Shown: positions 52,630 through 61,505, numbered from the stretch's first letter. The stretch: 64,000 nt of DNA from Halalkaliarchaeum desulfuricum (GCF_002952775.1 NZ_CP025066.1:868001-932000), one strand, 5' to 3'. Made by a program: numbers and translations. The notes: a model not told the origin generated them from the sequence alone.

Positions 52630-53130
52630 ATGTCCGACGTATCCGTCTCGGAGCGGTTGGAGTCAGGAATCGACCGGATGATCGGCACCTCCACCCGCCT
52701 GGAAACACTCGACAGAACGATCGCCGACTGGATGGATCGCTGGAGCGTCCCGGTGTTGCGGATCGCTCTCGGAATCGTCTTCGTCTGGTTCGGGGGCCTG
52801 AAAGTGTTCGGCGTCAGCCCGGCGGCCGACCTCGTCGCAGCGACCGTGTACCTCGTTCCACCCGAGATATTCGTGCCCGTGCTGGGCGTCTGGGAGGTGC
52901 TGATCGGGCTGTGTCTGCTGTACCGACCGCTGATTCGAGTGGGAATCTTCCTGCTTTTCCTCCAGATGCCGGGAACCTTCCTCCCGCTGGTGCTGTTGCC
53001 GGACGTGGCGTTCGTCTCGTTTCCGTTCGCGTTGACGGTCGAAGGTCAGTACATCGTCAAGAACCTGGTCATCATCGGGGCGGCGCTGGTGGTCGGCGGA
53101 ACGGTGCGGGAAAACAGCCGTCGGGAATGA
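52630..53130 (+). CDS. DoxX-like membrane protein
   Basis: A 166-residue integral membrane protein with four predicted helices: VLRIALGIVFVWFGGLKVFG (helix 1 with the DoxX G-x-K motif), IFVPVLGVWEVLIGLCLLY, VGIFLLFLQMPGTFLPLVLL and YIVKNLVIIGAALVVGGTV. The FGGLKVFGV block is the best family match. DoxX relatives include subunits of quinone oxidases and many proteins with unknown roles, so a precise function is not claimed. A charged cytosolic N-terminus of ~40 residues precedes the first helix. Confidence 0.82.
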   Translation: MSDVSVSERLESGIDRMIGTSTRLETLDRTIADWMDRWSVPVLRIALGIVFVWFGGLKVFGVSPAADLVAATVYLVPPEIFVPVLGVWEVLIGLCLLYRPLIRVGIFLLFLQMPGTFLPLVLLPDVAFVSFPFALTVEGQYIVKNLVIIGAALVVGGTVRENSRRE

Positions 53131-53136
53131 GACGAT

Positions 53137-53361
53137 CTACTCTTCAGTTTCTTCGGTTTCGGGTTCTTCGGCGTCAGCCTCGTCTTCAGCCGGCTCCAGC
53201 GCGTCCTCGGGGACGCCGGTCTCCTGTCCGTCCTCGAAGCTGACGGTGTAGGTCGCGTCGCCGAACATCGTCTCCATCACCTGTGTGATCGTCCCCGTCT
53301 CGCCGTCGTGTTCGCTGTGTTTGTCGTGCAAGACGACCTGGTCTTCCTTCTCGAAGCTCAT
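53137..53361 (-). CDS. Small SH3-like protein (DUF1918-like)
   Basis: A 74-residue acidic protein. The N-terminal ~50 residues form a KOW/SH3-type barrel pattern: EDQVVLHDKHSEHDGETGTI, ATYTVSFEDGQETGVPEDAL. The last ~20 residues are nearly pure Glu/Asp. DUF1918-type domains look like this, and the function is unknown. It is convergent with the DoxX-like gene, whose stop is 6 bp away. About 120 bp separate its start from the Nudix gene in the other direction. Confidence 0.7.
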   Translation of the reverse strand: MSFEKEDQVVLHDKHSEHDGETGTITQVMETMFGDATYTVSFEDGQETGVPEDALEPAEDEADAEEPETEETEE

Positions 53362-53481
53362 ACGCGTCGTTTCCGGGGCGAACTAAAAAGCCCGCCGGAA
53401 TCGGGCCGGCGACTCAGCCCCGACCAACCACGGCCGAGCGCCGAAGCCTCTTTCCCACCTGTCGCTAATAGGTGAACGCGG

Positions 53482-54042
53482 ATGACGAGTATCGACGACC
53501 TGTGGTTCCTGGCCGACACTGCGAGCCAGCGAGCCGAGCAGGCCGCCCACCAGCTCCGGACGCGGTACGACGACTACATCAGTAAAAGACAGTCCCGCCG
53601 GGTCTCCCGCTATCGGTTCCGGACGCTCGCCGACCGGATTCGACAGAGCGGCGCCCCGTACGGAGCACACACGATCGTGTACCGCGAGGACGGCGACGTC
53701 CTGCTCGTTCGCCACGACGGGATCGGCCAGTGGGTGCTCCCCGGGGGCGAGGTCGGTCCAGACGAAACCTTTCGGGAGGCGGCGAGACGCGAACTCGACG
53801 AGGAGGCCGGCATCGAGGCGGAGTACGACGGGTTGGCCCTGCTCGTGACCGTCGAAATCGAAAGCGACGGCCACGAGACGTGGGGCGTCATGCCGATCTT
53901 CGAGGCGCAAGCGAGAGCCGAACAGCCGGAAGTCGACGATCCGGACGGGGAAATCTCCGACGCAGAGTGGTTCACGAACGTGCCGACGGACAGCCGTGAT
54001 CGGCCGTATCTGAACGCGTGGCGCGAAAACCGGAACGAGTGA
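53482..54042 (+). CDS. Nudix hydrolase
   Basis: A 186-residue protein with a complete Nudix box, GGEVGPDETFREAARRELDE-EAGI (G-x5-E-x7-RE-x2-EE-x-G), at about residues 89-112. N-terminal to it is a ~45-residue helical stretch (ASQRAEQAAHQLRTRYDDYI) seen in haloarchaeal members. TIVYREDGDVLLVRHDGIGQ and AEWFTNVPTDSRDRPYLNAW flank the domain. It should hydrolyse nucleoside diphosphates linked to other groups; the substrate is unknown. The gene is convergent with the squalene/phytoene synthase gene. Confidence 0.9.
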   Translation: MTSIDDLWFLADTASQRAEQAAHQLRTRYDDYISKRQSRRVSRYRFRTLADRIRQSGAPYGAHTIVYREDGDVLLVRHDGIGQWVLPGGEVGPDETFREAARRELDEEAGIEAEYDGLALLVTVEIESDGHETWGVMPIFEAQARAEQPEVDDPDGEISDAEWFTNVPTDSRDRPYLNAWRENRNE

Positions 54043-54117
54043 CTCCGCGGCAGTCGTTCGGTCGCTGACACAGGGTCGGTAGAGGACAGACGATCGATCG
54101 AGACACCACAGGACCGC

Positions 54118-55185
54118 TCAGTCGGCGGTAGAGATCGCCCGGTGATACGGCTGCCGGGAGATGATCTCCCGGAGATGGGAAAGCGACTCCCGGCTGTCGC
54201 CGGTCATCTCGGAGATCACCGCGAACACTTCCTGTCTGGACACCTTCACGTCGGCGTCGCACACCGCGTCCTCGGGACGGCTGCCGACCTCCCGGAGCGT
54301 TCCGACCGCAAGGAGGTAGGGAACTCCCCAGGCGGCGACAGTGTTGCCGTGGGAAAGCGGCATCGTCTCAAGATACGTCTGTGCGTCGTCGAGGAACGAA
54401 CGGGCGTACTCGGCGGTCCGCTCGACGACTGCGGCGGTGCCCTCGCGGTTCTCCGGCTCGATCACGCCCTCCTGTGGAACCCCCTCGTCCTCCAGCCACT
54501 CGGCGGGGAGATACACGTTGTTCTCCTCGGTGTAGTCGTCGTAGACGTCCTTCGAGACGTTGACGAGTTGTAACAGCAGTCCGAACTCCTCGGCCGTGTC
54601 GTACAGCCTGGCGGCCCGCTCTTCGGCAAGGTCGCCGCGGGTGAGCAGGTTCGTGATGAGGTTGCCCACCGTGCCGGCGGCGTAGTAGCAGTACTCCTCC
54701 AGTTCGGCGCGATCGGAGATCCGGAGCCCCCCGTTGTCGGCGTGCCGTTCGACGAACATCGCCATCCCGTCAACGAGTTCGAGCACGGGCGGAACGATCG
54801 CCTTCCTGACGTCCGGCGGCAGTTCCTCGAACGTGGCTGCAACCGTCGGCGAGTGCGCCACCACGGACCAGTCGTCGTTTCGCTCCGCCGGCGCGGGGAG
54901 CCACTCGTCGACCGCCTCCCTGAACGCCGCCATCTCGGTCGGTTCGTCCGGGTCGACCGCCCGGCCGTACAGCCGGAGCAGTTCCGCCTGTTCGTCGGGC
55001 GGGATGTGACCCGCGTCCTCGACGGTGTCGGCGACACGACAGAGGAGATAGCCGAGACAGATGTGCGTCTCCATCGGTTCGTCCAGCACGTCCACGGTCA
55101 ATGCGAACGTTCGGGACACTCCCTGGACTGCCTCGAAGCACCACTCGAGATCGGGCGTGCCGGGCGAACGGGGGTCTCCGATCAT
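54118..55185 (-). CDS. Squalene/phytoene synthase family enzyme
   Basis: A 355-residue head-to-head prenyl synthase. The first Asp motif is in LLCRVADTVEDAG (DTVED), and the second is VNVSKDVYDDYTEENNVYLP (D-x-x-x-D). CYYAAGTVGNLITNL is the conserved turn between them. The family condenses two isoprenyl diphosphates to squalene or phytoene. The N-terminal WCFEAVQGVSRTFALTVDVL pattern and length resemble squalene synthases of haloarchaea more than bacterial phytoene synthases; I am only fairly sure. It links with the isoprenyl diphosphate synthase at 23428. No carotenoid cluster is adjacent. Confidence 0.87.
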   Translation of the reverse strand: MIGDPRSPGTPDLEWCFEAVQGVSRTFALTVDVLDEPMETHICLGYLLCRVADTVEDAGHIPPDEQAELLRLYGRAVDPDEPTEMAAFREAVDEWLPAPAERNDDWSVVAHSPTVAATFEELPPDVRKAIVPPVLELVDGMAMFVERHADNGGLRISDRAELEEYCYYAAGTVGNLITNLLTRGDLAEERAARLYDTAEEFGLLLQLVNVSKDVYDDYTEENNVYLPAEWLEDEGVPQEGVIEPENREGTAAVVERTAEYARSFLDDAQTYLETMPLSHGNTVAAWGVPYLLAVGTLREVGSRPEDAVCDADVKVSRQEVFAVISEMTGDSRESLSHLREIISRQPYHRAISTAD

Positions 55186-55327
55186 TAGGATACGGGCAAC
55201 TACAGCGCCAGGGCTAAAAAGTGTCGTGGCACGCGCTCGCCGGCGAGTCGGAAGAACAGCCCGCGGGAACGAACGTCACCAACGTTCGTGTGGTAACGAC
55301 TAAACCCGACGCCGTTGACGTTCGAGT

Positions 55328-56470
55328 ATGGAGCTTTCCCTCTCCGCGGAGCAGCGCCAGATCCGCGACATGGTTTCGGAGTTCGTCGACGAGGAGATCG
55401 TCCCGATCGCCGACGAGATCGACGACACCGACGAGTTCCCGGCCGAACTGATCGACGAGATGGCGGAACTCGGCCTAATGGGGATGCCGTTCCCCGAGGA
55501 GTACGGCGGCGCGGGGCTGGACTATCACGCGTACGCCATCGGGCTGGAGGAGATCTCCCGCGGGTCAGGCGGGGTCGGAACGATCGTCGCGGCACACACT
55601 TCGCTGGCGGGCAACATGCTGTTCGAGTTCGGGGACGACGAGCAGAAAGAGACGTTCCTGACGCCGCTGAACCGCGGCGACGACATCGGGGCGTTCGCGC
55701 TGTCGGAAGCCGGGGCCGGATCCGACGTGCCAGCGATGACGACGACCGCCGAACCCCACGGGGACGGCTACCTCATCGACGGGGAGAAGCTGTGGATCTC
55801 CAACGGCTCGGTCGCAGACACCGTCGTCGTCTTCGCAAAGACCGATCCGGACGCCGGAAACCGGGGGATTTCCTCGTTCGTCGTGCGGCCCGAGGAGGAC
55901 GACGGCTTCCACGTCGAAGGAACCGAAAAGAAGCTCGGCGACAAGGGCTGTCCGACCGCCGAACTCCGGTTCGACGGGCTGTACGTTCCGGAGTCGCGGC
56001 TGCTGGGCGGGGACGGCGACGGCTTCATCCAGGCGCTGAAGACGCTCAACGCCGGCCGGATCACCATCGCGGCACGCAGCGTCGGGATCGCCCGGGCGGC
56101 ACTGGAGGACGCGACTGACTACGCCCAGGACCGCGAGCAGTTCGACCAGCCCATCTCGGAGTTCCAGGCGATCCAGCACAAACTCGCCGACATGGACACG
56201 AAAGTCCAGACGGCGAAGCTGTTGATGCACAAGGCCGCCGACTTAAAAGAGCGCGGCGAGCCGTACGTCAAGGAAGCGGCCCAGGCGAAGCTGCACGCCA
56301 GCGAGGTCTCCCGGGAGGTCGCGAACGAGGCGATCCAGATCCACGGCGGCTACGGCTATACTGCCGACTTCCCGGTCGAGCGCTACTACCGGGACGCCAA
56401 GCTCAACGAGATATACGAGGGCACCAGCGAAGTCCTGCGGAACACCATCGCCCGCGAGATGCTGAAGTGA
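55328..56470 (+). CDS. Acyl-CoA dehydrogenase
   Basis: A 380-residue FAD enzyme for fatty-acid or branched-chain degradation. Domain features: MELSLSAEQRQIRDMVSEFV (N-terminal helix), the FAD/substrate block GAFALSEAGAGSDVPAMTTT, EKLWISNGSVADTVVVFAKT, and the C-terminal HGGYGYTADFPVERYYRDAK with IYEGTSEVLRNTIAREML. The catalytic-base Glu region reads IYEGTSE, as in short- and medium-chain types. It delivers electrons to ETF (24339-26083). Chain-length preference is not readable. The start is at ATG 55328, after a gap of about 140 bp from the divergent squalene synthase gene. Confidence 0.95.
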   Translation: MELSLSAEQRQIRDMVSEFVDEEIVPIADEIDDTDEFPAELIDEMAELGLMGMPFPEEYGGAGLDYHAYAIGLEEISRGSGGVGTIVAAHTSLAGNMLFEFGDDEQKETFLTPLNRGDDIGAFALSEAGAGSDVPAMTTTAEPHGDGYLIDGEKLWISNGSVADTVVVFAKTDPDAGNRGISSFVVRPEEDDGFHVEGTEKKLGDKGCPTAELRFDGLYVPESRLLGGDGDGFIQALKTLNAGRITIAARSVGIARAALEDATDYAQDREQFDQPISEFQAIQHKLADMDTKVQTAKLLMHKAADLKERGEPYVKEAAQAKLHASEVSREVANEAIQIHGGYGYTADFPVERYYRDAKLNEIYEGTSEVLRNTIAREMLK

Positions 56471-56491
56471 CCGCCCGGACGGTCAGGAAAC

Positions 56492-56896
56492 CTACCCCGT
56501 GTACGTGTACAGCGTGTCGATACGGCCGTCGCCGTCCATCCAGAACACGTCCACGAACGAGAACAGTTCCTCACCAGCGGCGTCCAGCAATCGTCCCCGG
56601 GCGGCGACCCCGTGCCCGTTCGGATAGATCGACTCGATCTCGTGAGTCGTCTCGGTCATCGGACGCTCCTCGCGCATGAACGTCACGAACGTCTCCCGGC
56701 CGTCGAGCGTACGATCCGGCCGGTAGTGGACGAACGACGGCGCGAGGAGGGACGCGAGCCGATCGTACTCGTGGGCGTCGATCGACGCGTAGTAGCTCTC
56801 GACCGCGTCGCGGCCGGTCCCTTCGCTATCTGCGTCGTCGCGCCCGTCACCGTCTGCGGATCGCTCGACCGTCGTCACGTCGTCGTCGGCGTCCAT
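56492..56896 (-). CDS. SnoaL/NTF2-like protein
   Basis: A 134-residue protein with an NTF2-like cone fold. After ~30 acidic residues the pattern runs VESYYASIDAHEYDRLASLL, APSFVHYRPDRTLDGRETFV, TFMREERPM, and ends with LFSFVDVFWMDGDGRIDTLY. Aromatic and His residues lining the cone (FVHYRPD) suit a small-molecule pocket, but the family ranges from enzymes to binding proteins. The start at ATG 56896 (MDADDD) is preferred, as the upstream extension is basic and overlaps the divergent tsr3. Function is unassigned. Confidence 0.78.
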   Translation of the reverse strand: MDADDDVTTVERSADGDGRDDADSEGTGRDAVESYYASIDAHEYDRLASLLAPSFVHYRPDRTLDGRETFVTFMREERPMTETTHEIESIYPNGHGVAARGRLLDAAGEELFSFVDVFWMDGDGRIDTLYTYTG

Positions 56897-56972
56897 GGTC
56901 GGAGTGTGGCGGGCGCCACCTTGAATCCGTCGCGAGCGAGCCGCTTTTGAACGTCGGCCGGGTAGCTCGAAC

Positions 56973-57473
56973 GTGGAACTCCACGTCCGGTACGAGGGCG
57001 ACGACGACCCCGAGAAGTGTACGGCACGCAAACTCGCCCGGTTCGACCTCGCGACGCTTCACCGCTCGGATCGTGCCACGCCGTACGGGATCGTACTGAA
57101 CCCACACGCCGAGCGGGCGCTCTCGCCGGCTGACGCCGAGACGGTCGAAAGCGACGCCCTGATCGCGCTCGACTGTTCCTGGGAGTCGGCGAGCGAGGCC
57201 CGGTTCGCGCTTCCGGGCGAACACCGGGCGCTGCCGTATCTCGTGGCCGCAAATCCCGTCAACTTCGGACGTCCCCTCCGGCTCACCACCGTCGAGGCGC
57301 TCGCGGCGGCCCTCGTCATTCTAGGCGATCGCCCCCACGCCGAGGAAATCCTCTCGAAGTTCACCTGGGGCGAGACGTTTCTCGAACTCAACGAGGAGCC
57401 GCTCGGCCGGTATGCTGCCTGCGAGAATTCGACCGCGGTGGTCGCTGTCCAGCAGGAGTACCTCGATCGGTGA
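56973..57473 (+). CDS. tsr3: rRNA aminocarboxypropyltransferase Tsr3 (DUF367)
   Basis: A 166-residue archaeal Tsr3/DUF367 protein that transfers the aminocarboxypropyl group of SAM to a pseudouridine in small-subunit rRNA. Diagnostic segments: [86 protein letters not shown] and [15 protein letters not shown]. It starts at a GTG at 56973, where the conserved N-terminal strand ([15 protein letters not shown]) begins. It belongs with the ribosome-maturation genes of the window (tiaS, DPH6, TrmI). Confidence 0.9.
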   Translation: MELHVRYEGDDDPEKCTARKLARFDLATLHRSDRATPYGIVLNPHAERALSPADAETVESDALIALDCSWESASEARFALPGEHRALPYLVAANPVNFGRPLRLTTVEALAAALVILGDRPHAEEILSKFTWGETFLELNEEPLGRYAACENSTAVVAVQQEYLDR

Positions 57474-57533
57474 GTTCAGAGTTCGCACCCGAACGCCGGC
57501 AATGGTAACAGGCAGTATTGCTCCCGCCCCCTG

Positions 57534-58082
57534 TCACGGAAGTTCTTCTGTTACGTCGACGAGTTCCTCCTCAGTCTGCCACCGATAGAGCCGGCCTTCC
57601 CGGTCGAACAGTTCGAAGACCCCGTCCTGCATCCAACCGAAGGGGTACTCGTCACTCTCGTACTCCCGCTTGAGGACGTGGCTCTTGGCGAAGTACTCTG
57701 TCGTGCCGACGAGAAGTCCCTGCTCGACGAGGAAGTCACTCGGTTTCTTCTCGGCGACACCAACGAGGTGGGTTACCATGTCGGCGATCAGGCAGAACTT
57801 TTGGATGCTGTTGTCCCACTCCCCCCGGATATCAACCATCCGGAAGGCGTAGGCGTCCTGCCGGCGGTTGAGGCGGTCGGCCACCAGATTCAGCCGTCGG
57901 ATCGGCTCGCGGTCGTAATTCCCGAGCACGAAGTAAGACCGGTCGTTCTCGTAGATCGGCGTCAGTTCGCTCAGAGCGTGGAGGATTTCCTCGTTGTCCG
58001 CCAGCGAGATTTCCTCCTCGTCGAGTTGTTCCTTCGCACTCGTGAGGATCTCCTCGAGGACGGGCGCCCCCTCGTCGGACAT
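57534..58082 (-). CDS. Unknown protein divergent from an HTH regulator
   Basis: A 182-residue protein with no recognised domain. It is less acidic and has lower GC than its neighbours, with an aromatic-rich core (YFVLGNYDREPIRRLNLVAD, RMVDIRGEWDNSIQKFCLIA, GWMQDGVFELFDREGRLYRW). LGNYDREPIRRLN and HLVGVAEKKPSDF give a mixed alpha/beta impression. It may be a DNA- or stress-related accessory protein. Its start faces the HTH gene at 58212 across an AT-rich gap with palindromes, the layout of a regulator and its target. I cannot exclude a toxin-antitoxin-like pair. Confidence 0.65.
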   Translation of the reverse strand: MSDEGAPVLEEILTSAKEQLDEEEISLADNEEILHALSELTPIYENDRSYFVLGNYDREPIRRLNLVADRLNRRQDAYAFRMVDIRGEWDNSIQKFCLIADMVTHLVGVAEKKPSDFLVEQGLLVGTTEYFAKSHVLKREYESDEYPFGWMQDGVFELFDREGRLYRWQTEEELVDVTEELP

Positions 58083-58211
58083 ACACGGACTTTATCAGCG
58101 CTGTGAATTATAGTTTATGAAGTAATTTACTGTATCAATTACTGACTAGTTTACTTTAGCGTGGTTTACCTAGAGGTAAACTACTTGTCCCCGGGACGTG
58201 TACCCCGTCGT
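58083..58211. promoter_or_regulatory. AT-rich divergent promoter region with palindromes
   Basis: Contains GTTTACCT-AG-AGGTAAAC at about 58169-58186 (8-bp arms, 2-bp spacer), the inverted pair AGTAATT / AATTACT at about 58119-58141, and further TTTAC copies. Such repeated, spaced half-sites suit an operator for the adjacent HTH protein. TATA-like TTTATC and TTTATG elements overlap them. Confidence 0.55.
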
Positions 58212-58625
58212 ATGAGCACTGACTTGGAAAACGCAGAGGGAATAGAAACCCGCGAACTCGTCCACTTCGTGACCCAGCAGACGCGATTCGCGCTCGTCAA
58301 CAACATCCTCCAGCACCCCGATCAACTGCCTTCGATGTACGAACTCGAGGAACTCAACCCCAGCGTGAGCGACGCCACCGTCTACAAGCACGTCCAGAAA
58401 CTGATCGATGCCGGTATCGTCAGGGAAGTTGCTCTAGACGACGACCAGCGACGGCAGGGCTACCCCTGGAAGTTCTACGGACTCTCGGAGGAGGGCCGCG
58501 AGTTCCTCGAGGAGTACAATTTGCTCGCTGCCGAGGAGACCCTCCAGCAGATTTATGAAACCATCTCCGACAAACCCGAGAAGATGGTCAAATACGAGAA
58601 CGCACCCCGCCCTGAGGACGTATAG
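58212..58625 (+). CDS. Winged-helix transcriptional regulator
   Basis: A 137-residue HTH protein. The winged helix runs from about residue 18: HFVTQQTRFALVNNILQHPD, SVSDATVYKHVQKLIDAGIV, then the wing KFYGLSEEGREFLEEYN. A C-terminal helix (LAAEETLQQIYETISDKPEK) may serve dimerisation. The layout is ArsR/PadR-like without cysteine ligands. Its start follows an operator-like palindrome by about 25 bp, so autoregulation and control of the divergent gene (57534) are likely but inferred. Adjacent DNA is more AT-rich than the window average. Confidence 0.82.
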   Translation: MSTDLENAEGIETRELVHFVTQQTRFALVNNILQHPDQLPSMYELEELNPSVSDATVYKHVQKLIDAGIVREVALDDDQRRQGYPWKFYGLSEEGREFLEEYNLLAAEETLQQIYETISDKPEKMVKYENAPRPEDV

Positions 58626-58793
58626 CGACACAGTTTATTCCTGAAGAGTGTACTGTTCGTATATTCAGAGATCGAGAGTTGTGACGATTCCAGCTCGTTG
58701 GAGACGGATCAGACTCATCGGATGACGAACCCGGCTTGTCGGCGGACACGACCGACCCGGAATCGCCTTGAGTGTGGCCCCGAAAAGGGACGC

Positions 58794-59519
58794 ATGGCCG
58801 ACGAGTGCTGGGTGAGCCTCTTTTCGGGCGGGAAAGACTCCTCGTGGGCGCTGTATCGGGCACTGGAGGAGGGGCTGAACGTGACGCACCTGCTTACGGT
58901 CCACCCCGAAGGCGACTCGTACATGTACCACGTTCCGGCGACTCGCCTCGCCGAACTCGCCGCCGAGAGCATCGGACTCCCGCTAGTGGACGTCGAACCG
59001 GGAACCTTCGGGGCAGACACAGCCACTGATTCCGGAACGCAGGGCGACAGGGAGATCGAACCGCTGGAGACGGCACTCCAGGAGCTACAGGAGGACCTGG
59101 ACTGCGAACTCGCCGGCGTGACGGCGGGCGCCGTCGAGAGCGAGTATCAGACCAGCCGAATCGAGGCGCTGTGTGACCGCCTCGGGATCGAGCTGTTCGC
59201 GCCGCTGTGGCACCGGGATCCCGTGGAGCTGGCAGAGGCAATGATCGACGCCGGGTTCGAGATCACGATAGTGCAGGTGGCCGCCTACGGTCTCGACGAA
59301 TCCTGGCTCGGCCGGACGCTCGATACGGCTGCGCTCGCGGAGCTGCGAGAACTCAACGAGGAATACGGCGTCCACGTGCTGGGGGAAGGTGGCGAATTCG
59401 AGACGCTGGTGACCGACGCACCGCACATGGACCGACCGATCCGCCTCGAGTACGAACCCGAGTGGGACGGCACGCGCGGGCGGCTCCGGATCACCGACGC
59501 GTGGCTCGCCGACGGGTGA
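58794..59519 (+). CDS. dph6: Diphthine-ammonia ligase (DPH6 family)
   Basis: A 241-residue ATP-PPase that amidates diphthine on elongation factor aEF2, the last step of diphthamide synthesis. The PP-loop SGGKDSSWALYRALEEG is near residues 11-27. The family block GAVESEYQTSRIEALCDRLG and the C-terminal GEGGEFETLVTDAPHM (catalytic E-G-G-E-F-E motif) are diagnostic. The start is ATG 58794 (MADECWVSLFSGG); the 32-residue upstream extension is basic and non-conserved. It stands alone; the other diphthamide genes are not in the window. Confidence 0.92.
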   Translation: MADECWVSLFSGGKDSSWALYRALEEGLNVTHLLTVHPEGDSYMYHVPATRLAELAAESIGLPLVDVEPGTFGADTATDSGTQGDREIEPLETALQELQEDLDCELAGVTAGAVESEYQTSRIEALCDRLGIELFAPLWHRDPVELAEAMIDAGFEITIVQVAAYGLDESWLGRTLDTAALAELRELNEEYGVHVLGEGGEFETLVTDAPHMDRPIRLEYEPEWDGTRGRLRITDAWLADG

Positions 59520-59618
59520 GGCAACCTGACGGATCCCGAACGGGAAAGCGACCAGGTGACGGGCGAACCGTCGCCTCCGGCTGTCTTTTTAAGTAAACCG
59601 ACGACGTTGTTTGACGGG

Positions 59619-60263
59619 ATGGGAGTGCCCGCCCCCGACATTCCCGAGGAGTTACTGGACGGCTGGCGCCGCATCGAGAAGCGCGAGGAGAAACCGTTTC
59701 GCGCCGGCCCGATCTCCGTCAGGGCACACACCGTCGTTTACGAGGACGCCGAGCGCCGTGAGCGACTCCGCGAGGCGATCGGTCCCGAGGTGGACACAAT
59801 CTGGCGGTTCTACTTCGCCTCGCGGGTCAGGATACGTCCCCGCATTTCGTCGTCGGTCGCGCTCACGCGGATCGTCGAATCGAACGCGACCGCGGCCTTC
59901 CGGGAAGAGCTCCGAACCCGGGGCTTCCAGTCGGTAGAACGCCGAGACAGACGGACGCTCGATGTCGGCGGCCGCATCGCACCCACCTTCAGGTTCGTAG
60001 CCGTCGTGTCCGCCGTCAGTATGGCGGTTGCGAGCGAGGCGTTCCTCGCCGTCGTGCCCGGCGACAGGGAGTACCAGCTCGTCGGAGGAGCATACCCGAC
60101 GTCCGTGATCGACGGTGATTCCGGGGACAATAACAGTGGAAACACCAGTGATGACACCACTGAGGACAGCAAATCCGCCATCGAAGCGTTCCTGCAACCC
60201 GAGTCGGACCGCGAAGAGTTGATCCGACTCATCAGAACGGCCCGGGGCCATCCGGACCGGTAA
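59619..60263 (+). CDS. Haloarchaeal conserved protein, unknown function
   Basis: A 214-residue protein that I do not recognise. Its N-terminus (VPAPDIPEELLDGWRRIEKR) is followed by an alpha/beta-looking core with regular Arg/Glu helices (ERRERLREAIGPEVDTIWRF, RIRPRISSSVALTRIVESNA) and a hydrophobic stretch (FVAVVSAVSMAVASEAFLAV, about 133-152) that could be one transmembrane or a buried strand-helix. A disordered Asp/Ser/Thr/Asn tract follows (DSGDNNSGNTSDDTTEDSKS). ATG 59619 was chosen because the upstream frame is poor. No neighbour gives a clue. Confidence 0.65.
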   Translation: MGVPAPDIPEELLDGWRRIEKREEKPFRAGPISVRAHTVVYEDAERRERLREAIGPEVDTIWRFYFASRVRIRPRISSSVALTRIVESNATAAFREELRTRGFQSVERRDRRTLDVGGRIAPTFRFVAVVSAVSMAVASEAFLAVVPGDREYQLVGGAYPTSVIDGDSGDNNSGNTSDDTTEDSKSAIEAFLQPESDREELIRLIRTARGHPDR

Positions 60264-60396
60264 GAAGCGAAACGCGACAGTCGTGAGTATCAGATGCTTT
60301 CGAACCGTTCATCGAGCCGCTCCCGGGACCGTTGACTGCCGGTCTACAACCCTCATTGTGAGCGAACTCTCCAACCATTAGTTGGCCACTCTCGTT

Positions 60397-60813
60397 TCAG
60401 TAGCCGATCGGGGCAGCCATCCGACGTCGAACGGAGTCGGCGATGATCCCTCCGAGATACGCTGCAAGAAGCATCAACGGCCCGTAAACCACGATGTCGA
60501 GAACGGCAAACACCACACTGAAGAAGGCGGCGTCGCCGCCGGCAGCTGGGGTCACAGAGAGCCGGTAGATCACGGCGTACCCGTAGATCGGGAACAGCGA
60601 TATCACGACCCCGAGAAGCCCGTTATTCGCGGGGACGCCGGAAAACTCCCCGACCATCGCGGCGACGACACCCGCGAAGAAGCCGATCGGGAGAATCCAC
60701 GCCGGGCGCCCGACGATCAGGATCGCTACCGCGCCGAGAACGATCGACGTCGCCGCCGCACAGGCGACCGGGAGCCCGTCGTATTCGAACTGCGGATTGA
60801 ACGATTCAACCAT
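60397..60813 (-). CDS. Small integral membrane protein (DUF5518-like)
   Basis: A 138-residue protein with four hydrophobic helices: PVACAAATSIVLGAVAILIV; PAWILPIGFFAGVVAAMVGE; NGLLGVVISLFPIYGYAVIY; and AAFFSVVFAVLDIVVYGPLM, then LAAYLGGIIADSVRRR near the end. Gly-rich helices resemble small haloarchaeal DUF5518 proteins (from memory). There is no catalytic motif. It starts at ATG 60813, preceded by about 95 bp before the divergent deacylase gene. A plus-strand ORF overlying it is its shadow. Confidence 0.75.
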   Translation of the reverse strand: MVESFNPQFEYDGLPVACAAATSIVLGAVAILIVGRPAWILPIGFFAGVVAAMVGEFSGVPANNGLLGVVISLFPIYGYAVIYRLSVTPAAGGDAAFFSVVFAVLDIVVYGPLMLLAAYLGGIIADSVRRRMAAPIGY

Positions 60814-60910
60814 GGTAACACACCGTCGGACCTATCCTCGGTTGAACAACACAAAAACGTATCCAAGAGTTCAAAAGTAATTGTAACTACTCACGCATTA
60901 CGAGAGTGAC

Positions 60911-61393
60911 ATGCATTCACGTGCCGAGGCGTTCGCCGAGCAGGCAACGCAGAAATACGGACTCGACATCGAGGTACTGGAGTTCCCTGCGGGAACGAAA
61001 ACGGCAGCCGACGCAGCCGAGGCGCTCGGCTGTGACGTCGCCCAGATCGCGAGTAGTATCGTCGTCGACGCCGACGGCGACCTGATCGTCGCGATTACCA
61101 GCGGTGCGAACAGGGTTGATCTCGCCGCAGTCGCAGAGCGGTTCGACGCTCCAGTCGAACGAACGACGATGGCCGATCCAGATCGCGTCGCCGACGAGAT
61201 TGGCTGGTCGATCGGGGGCGTACCGCCAATCTGTCACGAGACGGACGTTCCTGTCCTGTTCGATCCGGCGCTTCAGGAGTTCGAGACCGTGTACGCTGCC
61301 GCCGGAACGCCAGAGGCGGTGTTTCCGATCGATCCCGAGACGTTGCGGGAGCACGCTTCGGCGACAGTCGTCGACGTGACGGAGAGCCGGTGA
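60911..61393 (+). CDS. YbaK/ProX-type aminoacyl-tRNA deacylase
   Basis: A 160-residue protein of the YbaK/EbsC family, which clears mischarged tRNA in trans. Key blocks: ALGCDVAQIASSIVVDADGD (the conserved K/S active-site area holds Ser here), LIVAITSGANRVDLAAVAER, and DEIGWSIGGVPPICHETDVP (the GxxP/G-G motif), then LFDPALQEFETVYAAAGTPE. Which amino acid it edits (Pro, Cys or Ala) is not determined by these motifs. It is followed by 323 bp without a gene that holds two hairpins. Confidence 0.85.
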   Translation: MHSRAEAFAEQATQKYGLDIEVLEFPAGTKTAADAAEALGCDVAQIASSIVVDADGDLIVAITSGANRVDLAAVAERFDAPVERTTMADPDRVADEIGWSIGGVPPICHETDVPVLFDPALQEFETVYAAAGTPEAVFPIDPETLREHASATVVDVTESR

Positions 61394-61505
61394 GCGGAAT
61401 CGGCAGATGGGTAAACGATTCTCGGGGGAGAGTATACGCGAAAGGCCCGTGAGGCCAGGTGATATTACAAGAAACTGCATACGCCGAGGCGAGCGAGATG
61501 TGTTA

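Noticed and set aside
60382-60909. 175-residue plus-strand ORF rich in His, Arg and Asp
   Set aside because: It is the shadow of the four-helix membrane protein on the minus strand, which has proper hydrophobic helices.
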